From positions 558,001-622,000 of the forward strand of contig NZ_PZZN01000002.1 in assembly GCF_003046295.1 (NCBI RefSeq): DNA of 64,000 nucleotides, given 5' to 3'. A model generated the notes under the pieces. It was not told the origin of the DNA and made no database searches. It worked only from the letters and a program-made list of their open reading frames with translations. Shown here piece by piece: positions 16,857-26,600 of the stretch. The DNA is from Sphingomonas aerolata. GTDB lineage: Bacteria; Pseudomonadota; Alphaproteobacteria; Sphingomonadales; Sphingomonadaceae. Positions within the stretch are counted from its first letter, which is position 1. Each line of letters begins with the position of its first letter. Both the position numbers and the translations under genes were made by a program.

Positions 16857-17234
16857 ATGTTGCGAATCCTGCTGGCCGAGGATGATCAGGTCATGCGCGA
16901 ATATCTTACCCGCGCCTTGCAGCGATCGGGGTATGCGGTGACCGCGGTCGACCGTGGCACCGCGGCGATTCCGCTGCTCGAGACCGAGACGTTTGACCTG
17001 CTGCTGACCGATATCGTGATGCCCGAGATGGACGGCATCGAGCTGGCGCAGCGTGCCGGCGAGCTCTGCAAGAACCTCCGCGTCATGTTCATCACCGGCT
17101 TTGCGGCGGTCACGCTGAAGGCGGGCAAGACGATGCCGCAGGCGCGCGTGCTGTCCAAACCCTTCCATCTCCGCGACCTGGTGGCCGAGGTCGATCGGCT
17201 GTTCGAGATGGATAATGCAACAAGCTTCAATTGA
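16857..17234 (+). CDS. cpdR: Response regulator CpdR
   Basis: A 125-residue single-domain receiver. The acidic pocket is LLAEDD, the phosphoacceptor Asp is in LLLTDIVMPEMDGIELAQRA, the Thr is in MFITGFAAVTL, and the conserved Lys is in VLSKPFHLRDLV. These sequences, including FITGFAAV and KPFHLRDLV, match CpdR, which in Caulobacter is phosphorylated through CckA/ChpT and, when unphosphorylated, primes ClpXP for degradation of cell-cycle proteins. There is no output domain. It lies 61 bases upstream of, or more exactly before, the tRNA-Val gene region on the same strand. The ATG at 16857 has a weak GGGA upstream. Confidence 0.9.
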   Translation: MLRILLAEDDQVMREYLTRALQRSGYAVTAVDRGTAAIPLLETETFDLLLTDIVMPEMDGIELAQRAGELCKNLRVMFITGFAAVTLKAGKTMPQARVLSKPFHLRDLVAEVDRLFEMDNATSFN

Positions 17235-17278
17235 GCGCTTGCGCCCCGCGATAAGCGCGGCTAGTGGAGCGCTCCGGC

Positions 17279-17353
17279 GGGCGTGTAGCTCAGTGGTAGA
17301 GCACTGTGTTGACATCGCAGGGGTCGCAAGTTCAATCCTTGCCACGCCCACCA
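17279..17353 (+). tRNA. tRNA-Val (GAC)
   Basis: A 75-nt cloverleaf including an encoded CCA end. Acceptor GGGCGTG (17279-17285) pairs perfectly with CACGCCC (17343-17349); the discriminator is A. The D-arm is AGCTCAGTGGTAGAGC and the T-loop is TTCAATC. The anticodon stem CTGTG/CGCAG encloses TTGACAT, giving anticodon GAC at 17311-17313, which reads GUC and GUU valine codons. Confidence 0.97.
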
Positions 17354-17362
17354 TGGAATTGA

Positions 17363-17408
17363 CCCTACCCGGTCTTTCTCGTCTTTGCAGACAGAAAGCC
17401 GGGTAGGG
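17363..17408 (+). other. Long near-perfect hairpin just 3' of tRNA-Val
   Basis: Arms 17363-17372 and 17399-17408 (10 bp), 17374-17379 and 17393-17398 (6 bp), and GTCT/AGAC closing TTGC (17381-17392) nest into one stem of about 20 bp with only single-base bulges. There is no T-run, so it is not a standard intrinsic terminator. It may define the tRNA 3' processing end or be a palindromic repeat. The rest of 17409-17512 shows nothing recognisable. Confidence 0.6.
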
Positions 17409-17512
17409 ATAATTCGAAGCAGAGAATGTCCTCAGGGACTTCCGGGCTTCCCAAACCCCATCATGTCATTTCTGGATCTTCGTGAGCACGGCCCTTCAAG
17501 GGGGCCGGTCTT

Positions 17513-17536
17513 GGGAGCGCGGATCAGCGCGCTCCC
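17513..17536 (-). terminator. Possible terminator of the TorF-type porin operon
   Basis: A 9-bp perfect stem (17513-17521 with 17528-17536) lies just after the porin stop on the minus strand. No T-run follows, so termination would be weak or factor-dependent. The stem may merely be a repeat. Confidence 0.35.
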
Positions 17537-17542
17537 GCGGGA

Positions 17543-18292
17543 TCAGAAGCCCAGCCGCGCGCGGGCGACGATTCGGTCGCCGCTGTGTCGCGCATCCGCA
17601 AACGGGCCGGTCGCATCGGCGCGCGCGATGTCGGTGCCGATATAATCGACCCCGAGCGTCAGCGGCCCCTGCTGGCGTTCGACGCCCAATCGCCAATCGG
17701 TATAGCTGCCACCGGGACGCAGCCGCTGTATGCGCAGCGGATCCGTCGTGGTGCCCGAGGAGTGCCCGATACCCGCCAGCAGCGTGTAGGGCGTCCCGGG
17801 GATCCCGGCATCGGCATTCGCATAAAGATAGACGTTGCTGCCCCCCAGTGCATCCTGCGACGGGGCGAATTCGATCCCGCCGACCAGACGGGCCGGACCA
17901 TAGCTGTACCGCGCGGACGCGCCGATCTCGGCATAGTCCATCCCGGTGCGCGCGCCGGCGAATAGATGCCCGGTCGCGGACGTCCGGAGCGTGACCGCGC
18001 CTAGGTCCCACCCGGTCGCCAGCATGACGTCGACGACCGCGTCGGCGCCCGCGTGGCGGTCGGCGTTGCGGAGCGTCGTCACGCGCGCTGTCGCGTCGAT
18101 CCTGCCGAGCGAGGCCGCCGCATCCGCGGACAGTACTGCGCGGCCCTCGCTCCAGCTGAGACCGCGGCGTGCTTCGTCGGTGGCGACCTCGATCCCGCCG
18201 GAGGGCGCGACCTGCGCCTGCACGGACGTTGGGAGAAAGGCTGCCGTGCTACACAGGGTCAGCGCGAGTGTGTGCGTGAAGGGGCGCGTCAT
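17543..18292 (-). CDS. TorF-family putative porin
   Basis: A 249-residue outer-membrane protein. It has a signal peptide (MTRPFTHTLALTLCSTAAFL...VQA) and a mature part of alternating amphipathic strands, ending in the C-terminal Phe (RIVARARLGF) expected of beta-barrel proteins. The start of the mature domain (GGIEVATDEARRGLSWSEGR) follows the TorF/TIGR02001 pattern, in which a 'V-x-D-x-R-x-R-G-x-S' stretch opens the barrel. It is a paralogue of the gene at 33251. Its start overlaps the stop of the upstream secreted-protein gene by 4 bases (ATGA), so the two are translationally coupled. The solute is unknown. Confidence 0.72.
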   Translation of the reverse strand: MTRPFTHTLALTLCSTAAFLPTSVQAQVAPSGGIEVATDEARRGLSWSEGRAVLSADAAASLGRIDATARVTTLRNADRHAGADAVVDVMLATGWDLGAVTLRTSATGHLFAGARTGMDYAEIGASARYSYGPARLVGGIEFAPSQDALGGSNVYLYANADAGIPGTPYTLLAGIGHSSGTTTDPLRIQRLRPGGSYTDWRLGVERQQGPLTLGVDYIGTDIARADATGPFADARHSGDRIVARARLGF

Positions 18293-18738
18293 CCTGCGGC
18301 CAACGCTCCGTGGATCTGATCGAGTTCGGCGCGGAGTACGTCATGGTCTTCCTGTGCCATCGCGGTCACGTCGTGATGCAGGTCGCGCGTCTTCGCGGCG
18401 ACCTCGCGTGCGATCGCGGCGCGGCTGCTGCTGCACCATCCCGGCTGGTGGCCCGCTGCGACGCCATCGCGCGCGAAGTTGCGCGTCATCAGCGTGCCAG
18501 ACGACGCCTTGGCGTGCCGGTCGACGATCATGTTGGCGGTCCAGGCACAGCGCAGCGTCGAGGATTGTCCGGCTGGTGCGACCGCGCCGATCTGGCGGTG
18601 TTCGATGACGACCGCGCCGCGATAACGGACCTCCACGGGGCCGCTGTGGTGATCGACCCGCGTCGTGTGTTCGATGGTCGGTGCGGCCATGGTGGCGGCG
18701 GTCGCGAGCGCGAGGCCGGCGAGCAACATATGGGTCAT
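18289..18738 (-). CDS. Secreted protein of unknown function, upstream of TorF
   Basis: A 149-residue protein with a short signal peptide (MTHMLLAGLALATAATMAAP). The mature part is rich in His and Asp/Glu, has two Cys (LRCAWTAN, GWCSSSRA), and ends in a helical segment (HHDVTAMAQEDHDVLRAELD). No family was recognised. The spacing of the two Cys suits one disulfide. It overlaps the TorF gene by 4 bases and an AGGAGAC precedes the ATG. Co-translation with an outer-membrane barrel suggests a periplasmic partner, but this is inference. Confidence 0.6.
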   Translation of the reverse strand: MTHMLLAGLALATAATMAAPTIEHTTRVDHHSGPVEVRYRGAVVIEHRQIGAVAPAGQSSTLRCAWTANMIVDRHAKASSGTLMTRNFARDGVAAGHQPGWCSSSRAAIAREVAAKTRDLHHDVTAMAQEDHDVLRAELDQIHGALAAG

Positions 18739-18924
18739 GTTCGTCTCCTTTTGGGTCCCGGCTTATGCTGGCCGGTGACGCTTCCAAGTCTGGGCACGGT
18801 CGATTGACCATGCCCTGTGAACGCGCGCCTCTGGCGGTTCGTTGCGCGGGTACCGCGTCGGACCGGGGGTGCGACGTGCTGCGTCCGGCAATTCGGGGCA
18901 ACGCGTCACGGCGGCGTGGTGGTG

Positions 18925-18952
18925 TTGACACGCCATTTACCGCGGGTATGGC
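18925..18952 (+). promoter_or_regulatory. Promoter of the thiolase gene
   Basis: In the 336-base gap 18739-19074, which otherwise holds no gene, TTGACA (18925-18930) and TATGGC (18947-18952) are 16 bases apart and point at the thiolase gene. This leaves a leader of about 115 bases. The left end of the gap must also hold the promoter for the secreted-protein gene on the minus strand; no clear boxes were found for it. Confidence 0.5.
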
Positions 18953-19074
18953 AGGGCGCTCAGAGCGTCGGTTGCAGCGACTTTGGATGATCCGGTATGG
19001 TCCGCGCCCGTGCGCGGCGACGCCGGCCCCGGTCCACTGGCGCACGCCGCATGCCGTTTACAGGAACGATCACC

Positions 19075-20259
19075 ATGACCGACGATCCGATCATCATCGC
19101 CAGCTATGCCCGTACGCCGATGGGTGGATTCCAGGGGGCCCTTTCAGGGGTCACCGCGACCGAACTCGGCGCGACCGCGGTCAAGGCGGCGGTCGAGCGC
19201 GCACGCGTCGACCCGGCGGTGATCGACCGCATCTATATGGGCTGCGTCCTGCCCGCCGGGCTGGGCCAGGCGCCTGCACGCCAGGCGGCGCTCGGCGCGG
19301 GGCTTCCCGATTCGGTCGAGGCCACGACGATCAACAAGATGTGCGGATCCGGGATGCAGGCCGCGATCATGGGGTTCGAGGCGCTTGCCGCCGGGACCGT
19401 CGACGTGGTCGTCGCGGGCGGGATGGAAAGCATGACGAATGCGCCTTTCCTACTCGCCAAGCATCGCGGTGGCGCGCGGATCGGCCATGACGTCGTATCC
19501 GATTCGATGATGCTGGACGGTCTCGAGGATGCCTATGAAAAGGGCAAGCCGATGGGCGCCTTCGCCGAGGACACGGCGGGTACCTATCAATTCACACGGG
19601 CAGACCAGGACGCGTTCGCGCTCGAAAGCCTGGCGCGGGCGAGTGCGGCGGTCACCGGGGGGCATTTCCGCGACGAGGTCGTGCCGGTGACGGTCAAGAC
19701 GCGCGGCGGTGACGTCGCGGTCGTCGAGGACGAGCAGCCGGGCAAGGCAAAGCCCGAGAAGATCCCGGGCCTGCGCCCCGCCTTTGCCAAGGACGGGACG
19801 ATCACCGCGGCGACCTCGGCCTCGATCTCGGACGGTGCCGCGGCGCTGGTGCTGACGCGGGCGAGCGTCGCCGCGCGGCTGGGTCTGGCGCAGGAGGCGC
19901 GGATCGTCGCGACCGCCGCGCATGCGCACGCCCCCGCGCAGTTCACGACCGCACCCGTCTCGGCGATCCGCAAGGTGCTCGACCGTGCTGGCTGGACCGT
20001 CGGGGACGTCGACCTGTTCGAGGTGAACGAGGCGTTCGCGACGGTGGCGATGATCGCGATGCGCGACCTCGCAATCCCGCGCGACCGGCTGAACGTCAAT
20101 GGCGGCGCAACCGCGCTCGGCCATCCGATCGGCGCGAGCGGCGCGCGGATCATCGCCACGCTGGTCGCTGCACTCAAGGCGCGGGGTCTGCGCAAGGGCG
20201 TGGCGGCGTTGTGCATCGGTGGCGGCGAGGCGACGGCGGTCGCGGTCGAACTGGTCTGA
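19075..20259 (+). CDS. Acetyl-CoA C-acetyltransferase (thiolase)
   Basis: A 394-residue thiolase that condenses two acetyl-CoA or cleaves 3-ketoacyl-CoA. The acylated Cys is in NKMCGSGMQAAI, the GGMESMTNAP loop follows, His is in [26 protein letters not shown], and the second catalytic Cys is in ALCIGGGEATAV. The start at 19075 (MTDDPIIIASYARTPMG) fits the family; the frame extends upstream but without thiolase homology. It stands alone, unlike the thiolase at 27090 in the PHA locus, so it may serve fatty-acid or amino-acid breakdown. Confidence 0.92.
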   Translation: MTDDPIIIASYARTPMGGFQGALSGVTATELGATAVKAAVERARVDPAVIDRIYMGCVLPAGLGQAPARQAALGAGLPDSVEATTINKMCGSGMQAAIMGFEALAAGTVDVVVAGGMESMTNAPFLLAKHRGGARIGHDVVSDSMMLDGLEDAYEKGKPMGAFAEDTAGTYQFTRADQDAFALESLARASAAVTGGHFRDEVVPVTVKTRGGDVAVVEDEQPGKAKPEKIPGLRPAFAKDGTITAATSASISDGAAALVLTRASVAARLGLAQEARIVATAAHAHAPAQFTTAPVSAIRKVLDRAGWTVGDVDLFEVNEAFATVAMIAMRDLAIPRDRLNVNGGATALGHPIGASGARIIATLVAALKARGLRKGVAALCIGGGEATAVAVELV

Positions 20260-20267
20260 CGCAGCCC

Positions 20268-20304
20268 GGCGGGGGCGGGGCAGTGCATGCGTGCCCCCGC
20301 CTTT
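20268..20304 (+). terminator. Possible intrinsic terminator of the thiolase gene
   Basis: A 9-bp GC stem (20268-20276 with 20293-20301) with a 16-base loop is followed by TTT, 9 bases after the thiolase stop. The short T-run makes it moderate. Confidence 0.5.
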
Positions 20305-20371
20305 GCCTTGGTGTCAGGTCTTTGGCGAAAGAGGCTTTTCGCCGGCGGTGCAATGCTGGCATGAGCCCGCG

Positions 20372-22441
20372 ATGACCATTATCGCGCGATCGCGTCGCCT
20401 GTCCGCCGTCCTTCTCCTTCCGCTTGCGCTCCCGACGCCAGGCATCGCGCAGAGCGTCGCCCCATCGCCCGTCGCCGAGACGCCGCCGGTGATCGTCGTC
20501 ACCGGGCGTGGCTTGGCGGATGCCCCCGGCGACCGGGCCTATGACATCGTCACGATCGAGCGCGACCGCATCCAGTCGAGCGCGAGCAACCGGCTGGAAA
20601 CCGTGCTCGCCGATGTCGCGGGGCTGCAGCAGTTCCGGCGCTCGGATTCACGCAGCGCAAACCCGACCAGCCAAGGCATTTCGCTGCGCGGCATCGGCGG
20701 CAATGCGTCGAGCCGCGCGCTGCTGCTGTTCGATGGCGTCCCGCAGGCCGACCCGTTCGGCGGGTGGGTCGCGTTTCCCGCCTATGCGACGGGCCGGCTG
20801 GGCCGGATCCGCGTCACGCGCGGCGGCGGCAGCGGCTATCAGGGGCCGGGCGCACTTGCCGGCACCGTCGAGCTCGAAAGCGCCAGTCCCGACCAGCTGA
20901 CCCCGTTTCAGGCGGGTATCGCCTATGGCAGCCGCGATTCGGTCGACGCGCAGGCCTCCGCGGCGCTGGTCCGCGACGGCGGTTTCGCGGTCGTATCGGG
21001 AGCCTATGCGCGCGGCGACGGCTTCACGCCGACGGTCGCGGGGTCGCGCGGCGCGGTCGATCGCCCGGCGCCGTATGAGCAGGCATCGGGCGCGGTGCGC
21101 ACGGTGATCGCCGTCGATGCGACCACCGAGCTGCAGCTGAACGCGAGCGCCTTCACCGACACGCGCGACCGCGGCAGCGATTTCACCGCCAATCGCAGCG
21201 AGGGCGCGGATGCCAGCCTGCGACTGGTCGGGCGGGGACGCTGGGGCTATTCGCTGCTCGGTTATCTTCAGACCCGCGCCTTTGCCTCGAGCTTCGGCAG
21301 CATCAACGCGGCACGCAGCACGACCACCCAGTCGCTCGACCAGTATAATACGCCCGCGACGGGGCTCGGTGCGCGGTTCGAACTCCAGCCGCCGCTTGGT
21401 GAGGCGATCACGCTGCGGCTCGGCGCGGACATTCGCGACGTCAGCGGCAAGACGCAGGAACTGTTCTTTTTTGCCGGCGGCAATCCTACACGGCGACGCG
21501 AGGCGGGGGGCAGTTCGACCACGTCGGGGCTGTTCGCGGACGGCAGTCTCGTCGCGGGCGATGTGACGTTCAGCCTTGGCGGGCGGATCGACCGCTGGAC
21601 GATCGACCAGGGTTATCTGTCGGAACGACCGCTCGCCGGGGGGCTGCCGGTCACCGACCTGCGCTATGCCGATCGAGAGGGTACCGAAACGACGGGCCGC
21701 GCGGGGATCGCCTATCGTCCGGTCGACGCGGTTACGCTGCGTGTTGCGGGCTATCGCGGCTGGCGGCTGCCGACGCTCAACGAGCTCTATCGCCCGTTCC
21801 GCGTCGGCAACGACACGACCGCGGCCAATGCGCTGCTGTCGCCAGAGCGTCTGACCGGGGTCGAGGGTGGGGTCACGCTGGCGCCGGCGCCGGGTGTCAG
21901 CATCGCCGCGACCTATTTCTACAACAGGTTGAAGGACGCGATCGCCAACGTCACGCTGTCGTCGACCGCCACCAGCGCGTCGCGCGTCCGCCGCAACCTC
22001 GACGCGATCCGCGCACACGGGTTCGAGATCGATGCCGCGTATCGTCCCGGCCCGGTCGGCGTCCAGGCCTCGTGGTCGCACGTCAATTCGACCGTCGATG
22101 CCTCGGCCGCCGCGATCGCGCTTGACGGGCTGCGTCCGGCCCAGACGCCGCGCGACCAGGTATCGGCGACGGTCGACTGGCGCCGCGATGCCGCCGCCGC
22201 GTCGCTGACCGTGCGCCATGTCGCGCGCCAGTTCGACGACGATCAGAACAGCCGCAGCCTCGATCCCGCAACCACGCTCGACGCCTATGCGGCCTATCCG
22301 ATTACCCGCGCGCTGGTCGTCGAGGCGCGCGCGGAAAACCTGTTCGATGAAACAGTCGAGGCGGGGATCAGCAGCGGCACGATTGTCGAACGTGCGACGC
22401 CGCGCACGCTCTGGATCGGGCTGCGCTACGCCATGCGGTAA
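20372..22441 (+). CDS. TonB-dependent outer-membrane receptor
   Basis: A 689-residue TonB-dependent receptor. After a signal peptide (LSAVLLLPLALPTPGIAQ) comes a TonB-box-like PVIVVTG, then the plug domain (ETVLADVAGLQQFRR, QGISLRGIGGNASSRALLLF, DGVPQADPFGG, RIRVTRGGGSGYQGPGALAG). The rest is a beta-barrel with the usual late motif VTLRVAGYRGWRLPTLNELYRPF and ends LWIGLRYAMR. Size and plug resemble receptors for siderophores or vitamin B12, but no riboswitch or Fur box was seen and the substrate is not known. The start at 20372 begins the signal peptide; the upstream in-frame stretch overlaps the thiolase gene. Confidence 0.88.
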   Translation: MTIIARSRRLSAVLLLPLALPTPGIAQSVAPSPVAETPPVIVVTGRGLADAPGDRAYDIVTIERDRIQSSASNRLETVLADVAGLQQFRRSDSRSANPTSQGISLRGIGGNASSRALLLFDGVPQADPFGGWVAFPAYATGRLGRIRVTRGGGSGYQGPGALAGTVELESASPDQLTPFQAGIAYGSRDSVDAQASAALVRDGGFAVVSGAYARGDGFTPTVAGSRGAVDRPAPYEQASGAVRTVIAVDATTELQLNASAFTDTRDRGSDFTANRSEGADASLRLVGRGRWGYSLLGYLQTRAFASSFGSINAARSTTTQSLDQYNTPATGLGARFELQPPLGEAITLRLGADIRDVSGKTQELFFFAGGNPTRRREAGGSSTTSGLFADGSLVAGDVTFSLGGRIDRWTIDQGYLSERPLAGGLPVTDLRYADREGTETTGRAGIAYRPVDAVTLRVAGYRGWRLPTLNELYRPFRVGNDTTAANALLSPERLTGVEGGVTLAPAPGVSIAATYFYNRLKDAIANVTLSSTATSASRVRRNLDAIRAHGFEIDAAYRPGPVGVQASWSHVNSTVDASAAAIALDGLRPAQTPRDQVSATVDWRRDAAAASLTVRHVARQFDDDQNSRSLDPATTLDAYAAYPITRALVVEARAENLFDETVEAGISSGTIVERATPRTLWIGLRYAMR

Positions 22442-22524
22442 CGGACGGACGGATCGGGGCCGGGCGAGGGCGGGGAGGCGGGAAGGTCATCGACGATGCC
22501 GCGCAAGCGCTCTATCCCGCGCGG

Positions 22525-23562
22525 GTGATCGATATTCCCGCCCCGCTCCGCCTGCGCCTCGACGGCGACGCTCTTGTCCGCAACTGGCAGACGCTCGACC
22601 GGATGAGCGGCCGCGCCGCGTGCGGTGCGGCGGTCAAGGCGAACGGCTATGGCCTCGGCGCGGTCGAGGTTGCGCGGCGTCTGGCGGGGGCGGGGTGTCG
22701 CGACTTCTTCGTCTCCAACTGGCGCGAGGCGGTCGAGCTGGCGCCGCTCGGCCTGGCGGTGTCCGTCCTCCACGGCGTCCGCGACGAGGACATGGCGGCC
22801 GCCCGCGCCGGCATCGCGCGCCCGGTGCTCAACACGCCGGCACAGGTCGCGCGCTGGAAGGCCGGGGGCGGGGGCGCGTGCGACGTCATGGTCGACACAG
22901 GGATGAACCGCCTCGGCGTGTCCGCGCAGGATATTGCCGACGGGCTGCTCGACGGCCTGACGATCGAGACGTTGATGAGCCATCTCGCCTGCGCCGATGA
23001 GGACGCGGCGATGAACGCGGTACAGCGCGATCGGTTCGCGGCGTTGCAGGGCATGACGGGCGCGCGTCGGATGAGTCTTGCGAACTCCGCGGGGATCGCG
23101 CTGGGGCACGACTATGCGTTCGATCTGACCCGACCGGGGCTGGCGGTGTATGGCGGGGTGCCGCGAGGGGAACTGGGCGATGCGGTCGTGCCCGTCGTGA
23201 CGATGGAAGCGCAGGTCCTTCAGCGTCGCCTCGTTCGGGCTGGGGAGAGCGTGGGTTATAACGCGACCTGGACGGCGAAGGCCGACACCGAGATCGCGAT
23301 CGTCAATCTCGGTTATGCAGACGGTTATTTCCGGGGCTTCTCCGACCATGGGATCGCCTCGTCCAACGCGCTTTCGCTTCCGGTCATCGGCCGCGTTTCG
23401 ATGGATCTCGTCGCGGTGGCGTTGCCCGAGGGGACGACTTTGCCCGAAGCGGACTGGCTGTCGTTCGATACCGACCTGCGCGGCGCGGCGGCACGGTCGG
23501 GCATGTCGCAATATGAGCTTCTGACCAGCCTGGGTACGCGTTTCAGCCGCTGCTGGACCTAG
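22525..23562 (+). CDS. alr: Alanine racemase
   Basis: A 345-residue PLP enzyme that makes D-alanine for peptidoglycan. The PLP lysine is in GAAVKANGYGLGAVEVA. VDTGMNRLGV, RMSLANSAGIAL, DLTRPGLAVYGG, VSVGYNATW-type motif ESVGYNATWTAKADTEIAIV with the catalytic Tyr region, and IGRVSMDLVAV follow the family order. The start is a GTG at 22525 (VIDIPAPLRLRLDGDALVRN), 83 bases after the TonB-receptor stop; there is no better in-frame start between. The C-terminus (LLTSLGTRFSRCW) is standard. Confidence 0.92.
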   Translation: MIDIPAPLRLRLDGDALVRNWQTLDRMSGRAACGAAVKANGYGLGAVEVARRLAGAGCRDFFVSNWREAVELAPLGLAVSVLHGVRDEDMAAARAGIARPVLNTPAQVARWKAGGGGACDVMVDTGMNRLGVSAQDIADGLLDGLTIETLMSHLACADEDAAMNAVQRDRFAALQGMTGARRMSLANSAGIALGHDYAFDLTRPGLAVYGGVPRGELGDAVVPVVTMEAQVLQRRLVRAGESVGYNATWTAKADTEIAIVNLGYADGYFRGFSDHGIASSNALSLPVIGRVSMDLVAVALPEGTTLPEADWLSFDTDLRGAAARSGMSQYELLTSLGTRFSRCWT

Positions 23563-23607
23563 CGTCGGGTTTCACATGCGGTCGCCGGCGCCGCTGCTGC
23601 CAGACGC

Positions 23608-23638
23608 AAAAAAGAGGGCCGGTAAAACACCGGCCCTC
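23608..23638 (-). terminator. Intrinsic terminator of the large TonB receptor gene
   Basis: A 10-bp perfect stem (23614-23623 with 23629-23638, loop AAAAC on the plus strand) is followed on the minus strand by six T (23608-23613). It sits 20 bases past the receptor stop, between that gene and the convergent alr. Confidence 0.85.
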
Positions 23639-23658
23639 GCTAGTCATACCAGGTTCGA

Positions 23659-26600
23659 TCAGAACTTGGCGGTCATGCCGGCATAGAAGCGGCGGCCGAC
23701 ATTGTCGAAGATGCCGCTGCCGAAGCCGGTGCCCGTCGCGCCGAGAGGCGGCAGGCGGTCGGTCAGATTGTCGATGCCGACGTAGAAGTTCGAACGTTCG
23801 CCGATGTCCACGCCCAGCTTGGCACCGATGTAGAGCACATCGGGATAGTAGGGGATGCTGAAGTCGTCGAGATTCTGCGGTGCGCGATCCTGGAAGGCGA
23901 TCCGGTTCTCGATCGCCCCGACGGACTGCTTCGACAAATAGCGGAACTGCGTGTTGAAGGTCACCTGACCGAAGTCGGCGCCCAGGTTCACCGAGACCTG
24001 ATCCTTCGGATAGCCCAGCTCGCCAACCGTCGTGTCTGCAAAGCTCGGCTGCAGCGGGTTCAGGAAGCTGCTGCTCTCGAGGATGTGCGTGTAGATCACC
24101 TGGGCCGACAGGCGGGTGTTACCGACCGTCCGCAGGTAGCTGACATCGGCATCGATACCGCGACGCTTCAGGCTCGCAAAGTTGAGCGAGGACTGGAGCA
24201 GGCTGCCTTCGATGATGCGATAGGCCTGCTCATTGTTCGGTCCCGTACCACCGGCGGCAACGCGCTGGAACTGCGCGCAGAACTGGTTGTCGGTGATCGA
24301 GGGCGAGTCGTAGCAGTTGTTGATGATGCCCTGTGCGCTGACGGCCGTGATAACATCGTTGACCTTGATGTTATAGTAATCGACCGACAGCGTCAGGCCG
24401 GGGATGAACCGCGGCGTGATGACACCACCATAGGTGTAGGAATCCGACTTCTCGACGTTCAGGTTCTGGTTACCGCCCGTCATGATTTCGAGCGTCTGGC
24501 CGTAGATGAAGTTGTAGCTGGTCGGAATGCCCGCGGCTGCGCAGTTCGCCGCACGGAACTGCGTGCCGCGACCCAGATTGTCCGACGAGCAGGGATCGGT
24601 CACGGACGCAAAGTTTTGCCCCGCTGCCGAGTAGAGTTCGGACAGGTTCGGTGCGCGCACCGCGCGGCCGTAATTGGCGCGGAAGCGGATATCCTGAACG
24701 GGCGAATATTCGGCGTTCAGGTTGTACGTGTACACCGTTCCTGCGGACCCCTTATAGTCCGATACGCGACCGGCGGCGCCGAGCGTCAGGTTCTGGATCA
24801 GCGGAAGATCCTTGAGCAGCGGCACACGGACTTCGCCGAATGCTTCCTTCACCTCGAACGAGGGCGGGTCGAATGTCGCCAGCGCATTGTAGAAGGTATA
24901 GCCGCCCGACACGAACGGATCGGCCTCGAAGAAGTTGGTTTCCCGGCGATATTCGCCGCCCACCGAGAAGCCGATCGGCCCGCCGGGAAGGTTGAAGAAC
25001 TTCGACGTGTCGCCGGACATCGTCGCAATCAGGTCGAGCTGGGTGATCTTACCCGCCGACTCGGTGTTCCGCAGCACATAACTGCGTGCGGCGTCCGAGA
25101 TGCTGCCCGTGCCGAACGGGTTGATTGGCTGGCATGCGGCGATATCGGCGGCGAGGTTGGCAGCATTACCGTTCAGGTCCTGACCCGGGGTGGCAATCAA
25201 TGGGCCGGCATTTGCACGGTTTGCATCAAGTTGCGCACCGCAAACGATCTGGCCGGCCGGGTTGCGCACGGCATCGAGCGCCAGCGCCAGACGCTGCGTA
25301 TCGACGTTGCCGAGGACCCGGGTCCGCTCCGTGAATTCGCCGTAATTCGCCGAGACCTCGTAGTTCCAGGTGTCGTTGAAGTCCCCGCGAACACCGGCGA
25401 CAAAGCGATAGGTCTCGCGCCGTGCATCCTCGCGACGCGATCCGAGATCGGTCAGGTTCTTACGCATGATGAGGCGTGTCGTACCCGCATTGATCTGGTT
25501 GATCAGGATGTCACGGTTCTGCTCTCGCGTACGAAGGACCGAACCGTCCGCGTTCAGCGTCTGCCCGATCACCGCCCCCGATGTCGGGTTGATGAAGTTG
25601 TTCGCTGACGCCAGTGCCTGGGTGGTCAGCGCGGCCCGCGTACCAGTGTTGAGGTACGGATTGTCCAGACGCGGACGCTCATACAAGCCGTCGATCGTCG
25701 AGCCCGTGTAGAATGCCGGACCCGACCCACCGAGGCCAACCGAGTCGACGCGGACATACTTCGCCTCAACGAACGGCACGAACGCCGGCGACACCTCGAA
25801 ATGCGCGATGAGGTTGGCCGAATAGCGGTCGAGCTGCGGCAGCAGCTGCAACAGGACGCCCTCGCGGCGCGTGTTGCCGTTGCCGCCGAGGAACGCGCCG
25901 GCCGGGGTCGTCGACGGGTTCGCGGCGGTACCCCCTGCGATGCCGACGCGCGTGCCGGTCTGCAGGGCAAGACCGCCGCCGGGCTGGACCAGATAGTTGC
26001 AGGTATAGGCGCGGCCGAGCGGGTCGCGGCCGCAACCGGCACCAGCGGTGGCGCCTGCGCCAGCGCCGGCAAAGGCGAACAGGCCGCCATCCGAGAAGGT
26101 CCCGACGCGGACGTCGCGGAAGAAGCTAGCGTCCGGGACGCCGTCGAAGTTCAGATTGCCGTTCAACCCGGCGCCGGCGGCATCGATGTTGGTCGTGATG
26201 AATGCATCGTTCTGGCGATATTCCTTGCGCTGCGATGCGAAGAACGCCTCGGTCCGGACATATTCGAGGTTGACCGCGATGTTGCCGCGATCATCGGCGA
26301 AATTCTTGCCGCCCGTCACGCTGACGAAATACGAGCCGGCGTCCTTCTCGTCGCTGACGCCGCCCTGGCCGCGGATCTGCAGGCCGTCGAAGTTCGACTT
26401 CAGGCGAAAGTTCACGACGCCTGCAAGTGCGTCCGAGCCGTAAACGGCGGAATTGCCGCCCGTCACGATGTCGACGGCTTCGATCAGGTCGGTCGGAATC
26501 GTGTTCACGTCGACCGAGACGGCGTTGCTCAGGATGTCCGAACCGACATGGCGGCGGCCATTGACCAGCACCAGTGTCCGCTGCGCCCCGAGGCCGCGAA

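Noticed and set aside
17279..17542. Integration site at the tRNA-Val 3' end
   Set aside because: No second copy of the tRNA 3' end and no integrase or phage gene was seen on either side.
20260..20371. Cobalamin riboswitch before the TonB receptor or bluB
   Set aside because: No B12-box-like sequence or conserved core was found in the gaps before 20372 or before 32375.
24085..25608. A 507-codon plus-strand open frame
   Set aside because: It is antisense to the large TonB receptor and lacks motifs.
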